64,000 nt of DNA, from contig NZ_NBBI01000002.1 in assembly GCF_002197685.1 (NCBI RefSeq), forward strand, positions 372,001 through 436,000. The letters run 5' to 3'. Under the pieces are notes generated by a model. It had not been told where the DNA came from and searched no databases. It saw nothing but the letters and a program-made list of their open reading frames with translations. Positions 47,177-56,205 of this stretch are shown one piece after another; position 1 is the first letter of the stretch; each line of letters begins with the position of its first letter. The DNA is from Sphingomonas dokdonensis. Lineage in GTDB: Bacteria > Pseudomonadota > Alphaproteobacteria > Sphingomonadales > Sphingomonadaceae. The translations under genes and the position numbers were made by a program.

Positions 47177-48286
47177 CTACGCCAGGCCCAGGTAAAGCAG
47201 CATCACCGCAAAAGTCGGCACAACGGCGCAGTAGATCAGGCCGATCAGCAGGCCCGCACGAACAAGCGCGTTGGTCCGGCCGAGTTGATAGGTGCCTTTC
47301 AGCTGACGGTAGATGTGGAACGGCGGGATCAGCACCGCGGCGGCCATGACGATCACGAAGGGCACGCCCAATGCCTGCAGCACCGCCAGCGCGATCGTGA
47401 GCAGCGACATGAAGGTAAGCGAATAGGTGACGAAAACCGCGTGATCGTAAAGCTTGAACCGGCGGCTGAAGGGAAAGAGCAGCCACATGACCGGGATCGA
47501 GAGTGGGATCAGCGCCCAGCTGTATTTGTAGGCCGAGGTCTTCAGCTTGTACAGCAGTAGCTTGGGGTTTTCCTGCGCGTGACGGAACTTGTCCTCGAAC
47601 CAGTTGGTCTTCACGGGCTTGCCGTCGCTCGTCACCTTGAACGTTGACATAGTTGGAAGGCGTTTTTCTGCGTCGACCAAGGATTGCCGCATCTCCACGG
47701 TGTCCGCCAGATTGCGTTCCAGCTTCGCGATCCGCTCGGCGTCGGGCGAGGGCTTGGCGCGCGCCGTTTTCAACGACTCCTGGTACATCGCAAGCTGTTG
47801 GTCCGCTCGCTCCCGTTCCTCGATCACCTTGGCGCGCGTTTCCGCCATGCCTTCGGTGAGGCCGGACTTCAGGAAATCGCCATCGGCGAGCGACCAGCCG
47901 GGCAGGTTTGCCACGATGGCGAACATGAGGAAGACGGTGAACAGGAAGATCGCCAGCGGCGAGACGAAGCGGGCGCGCTCGCCATCGATATAGCGACGCG
48001 TCAAATCACCGGGGCGCCGGATGAGCATGGGCAGCGTCTCCCATGCCTTGCCTTCGAAATGGAAGACGCCGTGCGCGATGTCGTGAAAGATCGCGCCGGC
48101 CGTCCGGTGCACATGCCCAGCCTGACCGCAGGCGTGGCAATGCGAGCCGATCAGCGATGTGCCGCAGTTGAGGCAGGCGGTCGGATGGTGATCGCCATGT
48201 CCCGTCTTGCCGGCGGCCTGCTCCACCGCGTGGGTATGCGCCTCCCCACTCGGTAAACCCGCAGTTGCTTCAACGCCGATCGCCAT
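47177..48286 (-). CDS. DUF3667 zinc-ribbon membrane protein
   Basis: The 369-aa protein starts at ATG 48286 behind GGAGGGCGGGG. Residues ~35-60 form a zinc ribbon (CLNCGTSLIGSHCHACGQ). The DUF3667 segment follows with WETLPMLIRRPGDLTRRYIDGERARFVSPLAIFLF. A long charged coiled coil (~135-215) and four or five C-terminal membrane helices complete it. The family is common in sphingomonads and related bacteria and has no known function. Confidence 0.87.
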   Translation of the reverse strand: MAIGVEATAGLPSGEAHTHAVEQAAGKTGHGDHHPTACLNCGTSLIGSHCHACGQAGHVHRTAGAIFHDIAHGVFHFEGKAWETLPMLIRRPGDLTRRYIDGERARFVSPLAIFLFTVFLMFAIVANLPGWSLADGDFLKSGLTEGMAETRAKVIEERERADQQLAMYQESLKTARAKPSPDAERIAKLERNLADTVEMRQSLVDAEKRLPTMSTFKVTSDGKPVKTNWFEDKFRHAQENPKLLLYKLKTSAYKYSWALIPLSIPVMWLLFPFSRRFKLYDHAVFVTYSLTFMSLLTIALAVLQALGVPFVIVMAAAVLIPPFHIYRQLKGTYQLGRTNALVRAGLLIGLIYCAVVPTFAVMLLYLGLA

Positions 48287-48423
48287 GGCCCCGCCCTCCG
48301 CGGACGAGCATATCGGGGTGTCGAGCGGCGGGGAAGATGCTTGGCGGCAGCCGCTTACGATCGATCGGCGCCGGCGCGGACATCGTGTCATCTAGGCGAG
48401 AGGCGATGCCGCTCCTGTTCTGT

Positions 48424-49683
48424 TCAACCTGGCAGGTTGCTGCTCACCTTTGCGGCCTTTCCGAGCAGCTTCTTCCAAGCGCCGGCCGGGCTGCCCGATT
48501 GCAGCACGCCGCGGCGGAACAGCCGCGCGCCGACGGTAATGAAAATCGCGACCCACAGCATCTGCCATGCAAGCGCCGCGAGGTGCGGCCAGAGCGCGGC
48601 GCTGTTCGCCGCACGGCCCGCCATGGCGAAGGGTGAGGAGAGCGGAAAGATCTCGGCCACGGTCGCGAGCGTCGTGCCCGGGTTCGACGCGGCAGCGGAG
48701 GCTAGGCCGAACATCGCCACCTGAAGGATGGTGATCGGGAGCGAAAGCATTTGGATCTCGCGCATGGTCGACGCCTGCGCGCCGATCCCGAGGAAGACCG
48801 AGCCGAGCAGGAGATAGGCGGTGGTGAAATAGCCGGCGAACAGCAGGGCAAAGGTACCGAAGCCGACCGCCGGCACCATGCCGGCAAGGTCCGCACCAGC
48901 GGGCAGCAGCATGCCGATCTGGCTTGCCACCAAACCCCAGAAGCCCACGAACAGCACCGCCACGCCGAACATGCCCAGCAGCTTGCCGAGGAACACGCTT
49001 TCGAGCGGCACGGCGGCGGCGAGCACCTCGATCACCTTGTTGTTGCGCTCTTCCGCCATGGTGCCGACGACTTGCCCGGACAGGAACAGGGTGAGGAAGA
49101 AGATGCCGAACACTGCGGCGAAGGCGGCGGCGTTTCGCCCACCGAGCGTCGGCTTGTCACGCGCCGTTCTGGTAAAGACGGGGCGGCTTGGTGCGAGCGG
49201 ACCGGCGGCGGCGATGCGCCGCGCCTGTTCCGATACGGCCGCCAGATAACGCGCATCGCGTGCGCTCGGGCCGAAGAGAATGCACGGCGCCTCGAGCGGG
49301 CCGCTCATGACGGCGACAACGTCGACATCGGGCGTGTTCAGCGCGGCACGGGCCTGCTGGCTGGAATCGCCACTTGGCGGGCGAACTTCAAGCATCGGCG
49401 GGGCGATCTCACCGGGGAAGATCGGGCGCAGTTGCTTGTCCGCGGCGACCAGCGCATCGGCCTCGCGCGGCGCCGCGATCGCGACCAGCCGCTCCTTTTC
49501 GGCAGAGCCCGCCGATACCGACGCCGCGCCAAGCCCGCCGATCGCGCCGAACGATCCCATGATCACGGGCGCAAAGAGGAACAGCAGGAAGATCGGCGTG
49601 AAGACGGTGGCGGTGAAATCACGCCGCGCGATGGTGAGCGTCTGGCGCAGGCGGCGGCGCAACTTGCCCGAGGGGCGGCTCAT
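48424..49683 (-). CDS. ABC-2 type exporter permease (NatB-like)
   Basis: The 419-aa membrane protein has an N-terminal helix (FTATVFTPIFLLFLFAPVIM), a large extracytoplasmic domain (~45-180) and five or six C-terminal helices. It has the ABC-2 segment GTMAEERNNKVIEVLAAAVPLESVFLGKLLG. This is the NatB/YhaP layout, whose homologues export sodium or other toxic molecules. Its start overlaps the stop of the ATPase gene (ATGA). Confidence 0.9.
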   Translation of the reverse strand: MSRPSGKLRRRLRQTLTIARRDFTATVFTPIFLLFLFAPVIMGSFGAIGGLGAASVSAGSAEKERLVAIAAPREADALVAADKQLRPIFPGEIAPPMLEVRPPSGDSSQQARAALNTPDVDVVAVMSGPLEAPCILFGPSARDARYLAAVSEQARRIAAAGPLAPSRPVFTRTARDKPTLGGRNAAAFAAVFGIFFLTLFLSGQVVGTMAEERNNKVIEVLAAAVPLESVFLGKLLGMFGVAVLFVGFWGLVASQIGMLLPAGADLAGMVPAVGFGTFALLFAGYFTTAYLLLGSVFLGIGAQASTMREIQMLSLPITILQVAMFGLASAAASNPGTTLATVAEIFPLSSPFAMAGRAANSAALWPHLAALAWQMLWVAIFITVGARLFRRGVLQSGSPAGAWKKLLGKAAKVSSNLPG

Positions 49684-50612
49684 GCGGCTTGCTCCAATGC
49701 GGCCTGGCCGACAATGCGCACGAACGCCTCGTGCAGCCCCGGCCGCTCGATCGACAGGCCCGAAATGCCATAGCCTGCGTCGATCAGCCGCTTCAGCAGC
49801 GCTTCGATTCCGTCATGTGGCAGCTCGAAACGCCAGCCGTCGCCATCGCGGCGAGCGTCTGGGGGAAGGTGACGTGCGAGATCGTCGTTCGGGAAATGCG
49901 GCACATAATGGACCTGCTGCGGCAGAGTGCCGCGCGCTTCGGCCACCGTGCCTTCGAACCGGCGACGGCCACCGGCGATGATCGCGAGACGGTCGCACAG
50001 CCGCTGCGCATGCGCCATGACATGGGTGGAGAACAGCACGGTGGCGCCCCGATCGCGCTCGCCGAGAATCAGCGCTTCCAGCCGTTCCTGATTGACCGGA
50101 TCGAGACCTGAGAATGGCTCGTCCAGCACGAGGAGGTCGGGCTGATGAACGACCGAGCCGAGCAGTTGGACAAGCTGCGCCATGCCCTTGGATAATTTGC
50201 GGATCTTTTCATCGGCGGCATGGCCGAGGCCGGTGTTTTCCAGCAACTGCTGTGCCCGCGCCCGCCCTTCTTTCCACGGCAAGCCACGCAGCGCGCCCAT
50301 GAAGGCGATCGCCTCGCGCGCCTTCATGGCGGGGTAGAGGCCGCGTTCCTCGGGCAAATAGCCGACCCGGTCGCTGGCATCGCGCGGGTGGCGGTGACCA
50401 AGCAGGGTACGCTCACCGCTGTCCGGCTCGATGATCCCGAGCAGCATGCGCAGGGTCGTCGTCTTGCCGGCGCCGTTGGGGCCGAGCACGCCGTAGATCA
50501 TGCCTTGCGGCACGACGAGGTCGACCCCGCTGACGACCGGGCGACCGCCGAAGCGCTTCACCAAGCCGGTGGCGGTGATCACGGGCGGTGCTTCGTCAGT
50601 CACAAGGGGCAT
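49680..50612 (-). CDS. ABC transporter ATP-binding protein (NatA-like)
   Basis: The 310-aa protein has Walker A VLGPNGAGKTTTLRML, Q-loop region YLPEERGLYP, ABC signature variant LSKGMAQ, Walker B LLVLDEPFSGLDP and H-loop FSTHVMAHA. The C-terminal ~80 residues (DUF4162-like) are typical of NatA-type subunits. It pairs with the overlapping permease. LSKGM in place of LSGGQ is normal for this subfamily. Confidence 0.93.
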   Translation of the reverse strand: MPLVTDEAPPVITATGLVKRFGGRPVVSGVDLVVPQGMIYGVLGPNGAGKTTTLRMLLGIIEPDSGERTLLGHRHPRDASDRVGYLPEERGLYPAMKAREAIAFMGALRGLPWKEGRARAQQLLENTGLGHAADEKIRKLSKGMAQLVQLLGSVVHQPDLLVLDEPFSGLDPVNQERLEALILGERDRGATVLFSTHVMAHAQRLCDRLAIIAGGRRRFEGTVAEARGTLPQQVHYVPHFPNDDLARHLPPDARRDGDGWRFELPHDGIEALLKRLIDAGYGISGLSIERPGLHEAFVRIVGQAALEQAA

Positions 50613-50697
50613 CCTGGCACAAGAAAGCTGGCGCGCGGCAGCATGGCGCTGTTTGCACCTGGCTTTGCGAAGATCACGCTAACGCTTGCTGGCGCTG

Positions 50698-51063
50698 CTA
50701 TTTTCCGCCCACCCGGCGCGTGAGGGCGGCAACGCAGCTCGCGCGATCGATCGTGCGCCCGTCGGGCTGCCGCGCATCGACATAGGTGACGCGCGGCGCG
50801 GCCGAGCCCTTGGGATAGAGGTACGTGTCGAGTACGCAGATCGCGCTCTGAAATTGTAGCTTGCGCGCATTGCCCTCGCGCACGTCAGCATCGGGCTGAC
50901 CGAACAGGCGCACCAGGCCGTTGGCATCCTGCCCGATGACGCGCTCCAGACCGGCGGCGCCATAGGGGATCGGCACCGGGTCGGCTCGTTCGGACAGCGA
51001 GCCCGGCACCGTGGCGCAGCCGGACAGACATAGGATGAGGATCGGGAGCGAAAAGCGCGTCAT
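50698..51063 (-). CDS. small lipoprotein of unknown function
   Basis: The 121-aa product starts MTRFSLPILILCLSGCATV, a lipoprotein signal with lipidated Cys16. The mature part has LERVIGQDANGLVRLFGQPDADVREGNARKLQF, YLYPKGSAAPRVTYVDAR and a C-terminal RASCVAAL. The ARKLQFQS-CVLDTYLYP pattern recalls sphingomonad small lipoproteins with a BamE-like fold; I cannot name the family. The ATG overlaps the stop of the EI24 gene (ATGA). Confidence 0.75.
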   Translation of the reverse strand: MTRFSLPILILCLSGCATVPGSLSERADPVPIPYGAAGLERVIGQDANGLVRLFGQPDADVREGNARKLQFQSAICVLDTYLYPKGSAAPRVTYVDARQPDGRTIDRASCVAALTRRVGGK

Positions 51064-51728
51064 CGGCGGTTCCGGTGATAGAAGTGGGTGGCAAGGGCGG
51101 CGCCGATCACCGGCGCCAGAATGTTGACGAACGGCACCAGAAACAATCCGGTGCCGATCATCCCCAGGATGAACCGACGCGCTGCCGTGGTGCGGCGCCA
51201 CGCCTGCATGGCCTCGGGCGAAAGGTGGCGCGCCGCCACCATGTCGCCGAGATCGCGGCCGAGCAGCCAGGCGTTCGCCGCGAGGAACAGCGCCGCGGTG
51301 CCGATGCCGGTCGCGAGAAGGAGGATGTAGCCGGGAAGAAGGAGCAGGTTCACGCCGACGAAGCGTAGCGCTGAGGCGAGCCCCATGCGCAGCGCGCGGG
51401 CAAAGGGCACGTCGCGGGCGCTGGCGAGGGCGGCGGGATAGTGTCGCCGCTCGACCGCTGCGACGATATCGTCGGCAAACAGGCCAACGACCGCGATCGC
51501 GACGGCGCGGAACAGCAGCCAGAAGGCGAGGATGCTCACCACCACCGCTGCGGCGGAGGCAAGGGCGCCGCCGAATGCCTGTTGAGCGAGCAGCAGGTCG
51601 ACTGCCCACCAGACACCCGCGCCAAGCAGCGCAAACAGCGCGAGCGTGACCGCCAGGCTTCTTCCAAGCACCGTCAGCACCGCCCGATCACCAAGCTGGC
51701 CGAGGCTGAGCGCGAATGCCGTCACCAT
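51060..51728 (-). CDS. EI24-domain (CysZ-like) membrane protein
   Basis: The 222-aa protein has four membrane regions (~20-45, ~57-85, ~120-150, ~190-215). The EI24 signature covers ALASARDVPFARALRMGLASALRFVGVNLLLLPGYILLL. The fold is that of CysZ, a sulfate channel, but members of this branch have no assigned substrate. It is followed by an overlapping lipoprotein gene. Confidence 0.85.
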   Translation of the reverse strand: MVTAFALSLGQLGDRAVLTVLGRSLAVTLALFALLGAGVWWAVDLLLAQQAFGGALASAAAVVVSILAFWLLFRAVAIAVVGLFADDIVAAVERRHYPAALASARDVPFARALRMGLASALRFVGVNLLLLPGYILLLATGIGTAALFLAANAWLLGRDLGDMVAARHLSPEAMQAWRRTTAARRFILGMIGTGLFLVPFVNILAPVIGAALATHFYHRNRR

Positions 51729-51892
51729 ATGCCCCGCATGCGCGCGGCTGCGTGGTTGCGCAAGGCGGGCGTGGCAATTACGGCGCGCGCAACACTCATC
51801 CCGTTTGAACCGGGCCTTGCCCTGCCGCTGTCTCTCCCCGTGAAGGCGCGGCGTGGCGCGCTTTGGGGCGGACGCGCCTGCAGGATCCTTCC

Positions 51893-52885
51893 TTGACCCA
51901 GACCAGCTATGACGTCGTCGCGATCGGCAATGCCATTGTCGACATTCTCTCGCCCGCTACCGACGCCTTTGTCGCCGACAACGGCATGACCAAGGGCGCG
52001 ATGGCGCTGGTCTTCTCGCCCGAGGAGGCGGACGCGCTTTACGGGAAGATGGGGCCGGGGCAGGAAGTGTCGGGCGGGTCGGCGGCGAACACGATCGCCG
52101 GCATGGCGGCGCTGGGCAGCAGCTGCGCGTTCATCGGCCAGGTGGCGGACGACCAGCTCGGTACCGTGTTCGCGCATGACATTCGCGCGGCGGGGATCCG
52201 GTTCGATACGGCGTCGCGGGCGGGCAGCCCGACCACCGGGCGCTGCCTGATCTTCGTGACGCCGGACGGGCAGCGGACGATGAACACCTTCCTTGGCGCA
52301 TCGCATTACCTGCCGGCAGAAGCGCTCGACCGCGACCTGATTGCAGGCGCCAAGTATCTGTATCTCGAGGGCTATCTGTGGGATCCGGAAGAGCCACGCG
52401 CGGCGATGCGCGCGGCGATCGACGTGGCGCGCGAGGCGGGGCGCAAGATCGCCTTTACGCTGTCGGCCGAGTTCGTGATCGACCGGCATCGCGAGGCATT
52501 CCACCAGCTGATCGATGCGGGGCTGATCGACGTGCTGTTCGCCAACGAAGCGGAGATCATGTCGTTGACGCAGGCCGCCGACACCGAGGCGGCGATCGCG
52601 GCGGTGAAGAGCAAGGTGCCGCTGATCGTCGTGACGATGAGCGAGCAGGGCGCCTGCGCCATCGCCGGTGACGAGCGCGTGACGGTGCCGGCGGCACCGG
52701 TCGACAAGGTGGTGGATACCACCGGGGCGGGCGATCTGTTCGCCGCGGGCTTCCTGCATGGGCAGGCGCAGGGCTGGGGACTGGAGCGGTCGCTGCGGCT
52801 GGGCGCGGTGTGCGCGGCCGAGGTGATCAGCCATTTCGGGGCGCGTCCGCTGGCCGATCTGAAGGCACTGGCGGCCGACATCTAA
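51893..52885 (+). CDS. PfkB-family carbohydrate/adenosine kinase
   Basis: The 330-aa protein begins at a TTG (51893) after AGGATCC, giving MTQTSYDVVAIGNAIVDILS. It has the N-terminal PfkB motif GGSAANTIAGMAALGSS near 62-78 and the C-terminal active-site motif DTTGAGDLFAAGFLHG with the catalytic Asp. Sphingomonad homologues are annotated adenosine kinases; ribokinase-type sugars are the alternative. A terminator follows at 52912. Confidence 0.87.
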   Translation: MTQTSYDVVAIGNAIVDILSPATDAFVADNGMTKGAMALVFSPEEADALYGKMGPGQEVSGGSAANTIAGMAALGSSCAFIGQVADDQLGTVFAHDIRAAGIRFDTASRAGSPTTGRCLIFVTPDGQRTMNTFLGASHYLPAEALDRDLIAGAKYLYLEGYLWDPEEPRAAMRAAIDVAREAGRKIAFTLSAEFVIDRHREAFHQLIDAGLIDVLFANEAEIMSLTQAADTEAAIAAVKSKVPLIVVTMSEQGACAIAGDERVTVPAAPVDKVVDTTGAGDLFAAGFLHGQAQGWGLERSLRLGAVCAAEVISHFGARPLADLKALAADI

Positions 52886-52911
52886 GCAGCGCCGGCCTGC
52901 TTCCGGGGTTG

Positions 52912-52958
52912 AATCGGCCACGGGCTGGCGTCTGCCGGCCAGTGGCCGATTTCCGTTT
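52912..52958 (+). terminator. terminator between the PfkB kinase gene and the small lipoprotein gene
   Basis: AATCGGCCA (52912-52920) pairs with TGGCCGATT (52943-52951), with further pairing inside (CTGGC/GCCGG), followed by TCCGTTTT. It ends the kinase transcript and abuts the stop of the convergent gene. Confidence 0.85.
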
Positions 52959-53275
52959 TACGATTGGCAGTCCGCGGCCCAGCGCGCGTCCATTTCAGCA
53001 TCGGTCTTTAGCTGCGAGGCGAAGGTCACCTCACCGTTCCTGACGATGAATCGTTCGTAGCCGGTGCGGCCCATGCCGACGCTGGCGTTCACCTCGCCGC
53101 ACACCGCCCCGCCATGCGCGGCGACGCCCTTGAACTGCGCCGTCTCGGGCCGCTTCAGCGCGCGGCGCACCGCCTCCGTGCCGTCGCGCACGCGGGCGAC
53201 CTCGGCCGGATCGGGGCCGACGTCGCAGCCGGCGACCGTCACCGCGAGCGCCAGGATCGTGAGGGCGCGCATCAT
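52958..53275 (-). CDS. small lipoprotein of unknown function
   Basis: The 105-aa protein has a lipoprotein signal (MMRALTILALAVTVAGCDVG, lipidated Cys17). The rest is EAVRRALKRPETAQFKGVAAH, GAVCGEVNASVGMGRTGYERFIV and a final DCQS. The last two cysteines may pair. It starts within the stop of the M20 amidohydrolase (ATGA), so they are coupled. No family is recognised. Confidence 0.7.
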   Translation of the reverse strand: MMRALTILALAVTVAGCDVGPDPAEVARVRDGTEAVRRALKRPETAQFKGVAAHGGAVCGEVNASVGMGRTGYERFIVRNGEVTFASQLKTDAEMDARWAADCQS

Positions 53276-54600
53276 TCGGCGGCTCCCGGCTTCAGCAGCT
53301 CGAGCGCGGCGGCGGTCATCGCGGTGGCGCCCGTCACCACCACCGGCTCGGGCGTGATCTTGAATAAGGGCGAGTGGTGTGAGGCGACGGGTGGCCCGCC
53401 GTTGCGCGCGGCATCCAGCGTTGCCTTGGGCGTGCCGCCAACCGCGAAATAATAGCCCTTCACGCCCGTATCCGGCTGCACGAAATAGGCGAAGTCCTCG
53501 GCGCCCATGCCCATCTGGTGAAACGGTACGACGCTGTCCGCGCCGAGCGTGTCGACCATCACGGCATTGAGGCGGCGGGCGAGCGGGGTGTCGTTGATCG
53601 TCGTGGGCGTGCCCTCGACCACGGTGACGACGGGCATCTTGTCCTTGGCCATGCCATTCATGACGCCGACACCCTCCGCGATCCGCTTGATCCCCGAGAC
53701 GAGCTGCGCACGCGTGCCCTCGTCATTGGCGCGAACGGTGACCTGAAGCTTCGCCTCGTCGGAGATGATGTTGTGCTTCAGCCCCGAATGGAACGAGCCG
53801 ACGGTGATGACGCCGGGCAGCAGCGGCGCGCGTTCGCGGCTGATCAGGCCCTGCAGCGCGATCACGATCTGCGAGCCCATATAAACCGGATCCTTGCCGG
53901 TGTTCGGGCTGGCGCCATGCGCGCCGACGCCGGGCACGACGATGTCGACCGAATCGGACGAGGAATATTGGATCGTCTCGCTTGCGGCGACCTTGCCCGT
54001 CTCCATGCTGGCGTCGACGTGATAGGCGAGCGCGTAATCGGGCTTGGGAAAGCGGGTGTAGAGGCCGTCGGCGACCATCGCCTTGGCACCGCCGATCCGC
54101 TCCTCGGCGGGCTGGCCGATGAAGACGAGCGTCCCGTTCCAGCGATCCTTCATCGCCGCCATCCGGCGTGCGGTGGCGATCAGGCCGACGACGTGCGTGT
54201 CATGCCCGCAGGCGTGCATCACGGGCACCTCGACACCGTCCACGCCGACCTGGCGCACGGTGGAGGCATTGGGGAGGCCGGATTTTTCCTGCACGGGCAG
54301 CCCGTCCATGTCGGCGCGGATCAGCACGGTCGGGCCGGCACCGTTCTTCAGCACGCCGACGACGCCGGTCTGGCCGACCTTTTCGGTCACCTGCATGCCG
54401 GGGATCTTGCGGAACTCGGCGGCGATCGCCGCGGCGGTCTTCGTCTCGCGGAACGACAGCTCGGGATTGCGGTGCAGCTGGTCCCACAATTTGCCGAGAT
54501 CGCGATCGTAATCGGCCTTGATCTGCGCCTGGTAATCGGGCGCGGCGGCGACGGGCGTGGCAAGCGTGCAGAGCAGGGCGGCGATGATGGTGCGGCGCAT
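53272..54600 (-). CDS. exported M20-family amidohydrolase
   Basis: The 442-aa protein starts at ATG 54600 after AAAGGGGAA. It has a signal peptide (MRRTIIAALLCTLATPVAAA). The catalytic domain contains LHRNPELSFRETKTA, LIRADMDGLPV, HACGHDTHV (metal binding), FIGQPAEERIGGA with the catalytic Glu pair, and GAEDFAYFVQ near the C-terminus. The family hydrolyses N-acyl amino acids or related amides. A small lipoprotein gene overlaps its 3' end. Confidence 0.9.
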   Translation of the reverse strand: MRRTIIAALLCTLATPVAAAPDYQAQIKADYDRDLGKLWDQLHRNPELSFRETKTAAAIAAEFRKIPGMQVTEKVGQTGVVGVLKNGAGPTVLIRADMDGLPVQEKSGLPNASTVRQVGVDGVEVPVMHACGHDTHVVGLIATARRMAAMKDRWNGTLVFIGQPAEERIGGAKAMVADGLYTRFPKPDYALAYHVDASMETGKVAASETIQYSSSDSVDIVVPGVGAHGASPNTGKDPVYMGSQIVIALQGLISRERAPLLPGVITVGSFHSGLKHNIISDEAKLQVTVRANDEGTRAQLVSGIKRIAEGVGVMNGMAKDKMPVVTVVEGTPTTINDTPLARRLNAVMVDTLGADSVVPFHQMGMGAEDFAYFVQPDTGVKGYYFAVGGTPKATLDAARNGGPPVASHHSPLFKITPEPVVVTGATAMTAAALELLKPGAAE

Positions 54601-54744
54601 TGGGTTCCCCTTTGTTGCGCGTAGCATAGCCGGCGGAGCGCCGGGGTGAAGGGGGTGTGCGATCGCTATCTGGAAACGTCGGGCGTGGTTGGTGCTGGCG
54701 TCCGGCCTGGCGCACCTTCGTCGACCGTAGAGTGAACGGCGGGG

Positions 54745-55044
54745 TGGACTCCGGCACGAGGCCGGGGTGACGTTGCGTGTCGAGGGGCGTGGCGCGCGAT
54801 TGGGCGGGGCGTGGTTTTGTCGAGCCGGGCCCTGGGGACGCAGCGTGGCGCGCTGGCATCGGTTGCAGCGTGTGTGGAGGGTTGGACCCCGGCGCGGGGC
54901 CGGGGTGACGTGGGGTGGAGGAGCGGAACGGCCGCCGGCTTCACCTACCCGTCATGCCGGGCTGGTCCCGGCATCCACCGTGCCGCAAACTCTAAGCTGT
55001 CGAGTTTGGGGAAAAGTGGACCCCGGCACAGGGCCGGGGTGACG
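54745..55044. repeat. cluster of four 28-bp REP-like palindromes between the M20 and fpr genes
   Basis: The 470-base gap 54601-55071 has no convincing ORF and holds four 28-bp units. They are 54745-54772, 54883-54910 and 55017-55044 in one orientation (TGGAC-CCCGGC ... GCCGGGGTGACG), and 54950-54977 in the other (CGTCATGCCGGG ... CCCGGCATCCA). Just before the last unit lies a CAAACTC/GAGTTTG hairpin (54986-55008). The units can form extended stem structures in the transcript. Confidence 0.88.
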
Positions 55045-55071
55045 TTACGGTCTTGAGTGACGGAGTGGCGA

Positions 55072-55893
55072 TCAGTCGACGAAGGCGCGTTCGATGACGA
55101 ACTGGCCGGGGTTGGCGTTCGAGCCTTCGGTGAGGCCGAGCCCTTCGAGCATCTGCGCGGTTTCGCGGATCATCGCGGTGGAGCCGCACAGCATGACGCG
55201 GTCCGTCTCGGGATCGAACGTCGCCGGGCCGGTGACCGGCGGGGCGAAGAGGCGGCCGTCGGCGATCAGGTCGGTGATCCGGCCCGTGCGCTCGAAATCC
55301 TCACGCGTGACGGTGGGAATATAGTGGAACTGCTCCTGCGCCTGGTCGCCGATCAGCGGATCGTCGGCGAGCTTGGCCGAAAGCTCCTCACGGAAGGCGA
55401 GATCGTTCACGCGGCGGGTGCCGTGGACGATGATCACCTGGTTGAAGCGCTCGTACACTTCGGGGTCACGCGCGAGGCTGAGGAACGGGGCAAGGCCGGT
55501 GCCGGTGGACAGCATCCACAGCCGCTCGCCGCCGAGCAGGGCGTCGCACACGAGCGTGCCGGTCGGCTTCTTGCCCATATACAGCTGGTCGCCCGGTTGG
55601 ATCGCCTGCAGCCGGCCGGTCAGCGGGCCATCCTGCACCTTGATCGAAAGAAATTCGAGCTCGTCGGCATAGGACGGGCTGGCGATCGAATAGGCGCGCA
55701 TCACGGGCTTGGGATCGTCATTCTCGCCCGGCAGGCCGATCATGATGAACTCGCCCGAGCGGAAGCGCAGCGCCGACGGACGATCAACCGCGAAGCTGAA
55801 CAGATGCTCGTTCCAGTGGCGCACCCATTTGACGTTCACCGTCAGGAACGCCTTGTGGTCGGGAATCAACTTCGGTTCTGCAAGCACGGTCAA
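55072..55893 (-). CDS. fpr: ferredoxin-NADP reductase
   Basis: The 273-aa protein starts at TTG 55893 behind AAGGAG with eight bases between, which beats the upstream ATGs. The FAD domain has RFRSGEFIMIGL and PVMRAYSIASPSYAD. The NADP domain has LSTGTGLAPFLSLARDPEVY, VIIVHGTRRVNDLAFR and MLCGSTAMIRETAQML, ending in VIERAFVD. It moves electrons between NADPH and ferredoxin or flavodoxin. It is divergent from uvrB across 312 bases. Confidence 0.92.
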   Translation of the reverse strand: MTVLAEPKLIPDHKAFLTVNVKWVRHWNEHLFSFAVDRPSALRFRSGEFIMIGLPGENDDPKPVMRAYSIASPSYADELEFLSIKVQDGPLTGRLQAIQPGDQLYMGKKPTGTLVCDALLGGERLWMLSTGTGLAPFLSLARDPEVYERFNQVIIVHGTRRVNDLAFREELSAKLADDPLIGDQAQEQFHYIPTVTREDFERTGRITDLIADGRLFAPPVTGPATFDPETDRVMLCGSTAMIRETAQMLEGLGLTEGSNANPGQFVIERAFVD

Positions 55894-55979
55894 CGATCTC
55901 GCTCCTTGATGGCGCCTCATGCGGGGAGGGCGCGCCATCTGAATTCATTCGGCAGTCTGCAACACCTGACCGCCCGTTC

Positions 55980-56024
55980 GGTACCCAGTACCTTGTCGTC
56001 CGGCGTTCTTGCCGCAAGCAAGAA
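55980..56024. promoter_or_regulatory. two perfect inverted repeats in the fpr-uvrB gap
   Basis: GGTAC-CCA-GTACC lies at 55980-55992 and TTCTTGC-CGCAA-GCAAGAA at 56006-56024. Both are perfect, close together and located where both divergent promoters should be, so they are candidate operators. No LexA box of the alphaproteobacterial GTTC-N7-GTTC type was found in this gap, and the rest of it shows no gene. Confidence 0.5.
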
Positions 56025-56205
56025 AAGTTCGCAGGCCGAATAGCCGACCGCGCCCTGCCGCCGTTCCGTAAGGAAAAGGCAGAGCGTGATCGGCCCAAGT
56101 GTTCGCGCAAGTAGGAGCGGGGTGGCGCGAGTGCAACGCATGGTCGCGGCCTTTGCGCGCTCGTTGCCCTTCCGTTCCGCCGCCCGCGCCCCCATATTCA
56201 CGGCC

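Noticed and set aside
55894..56205. LexA (SOS) box upstream of uvrB
   Set aside because: I looked for GTTC-N7-GTTC and found isolated GTTC copies but no correctly spaced pair.
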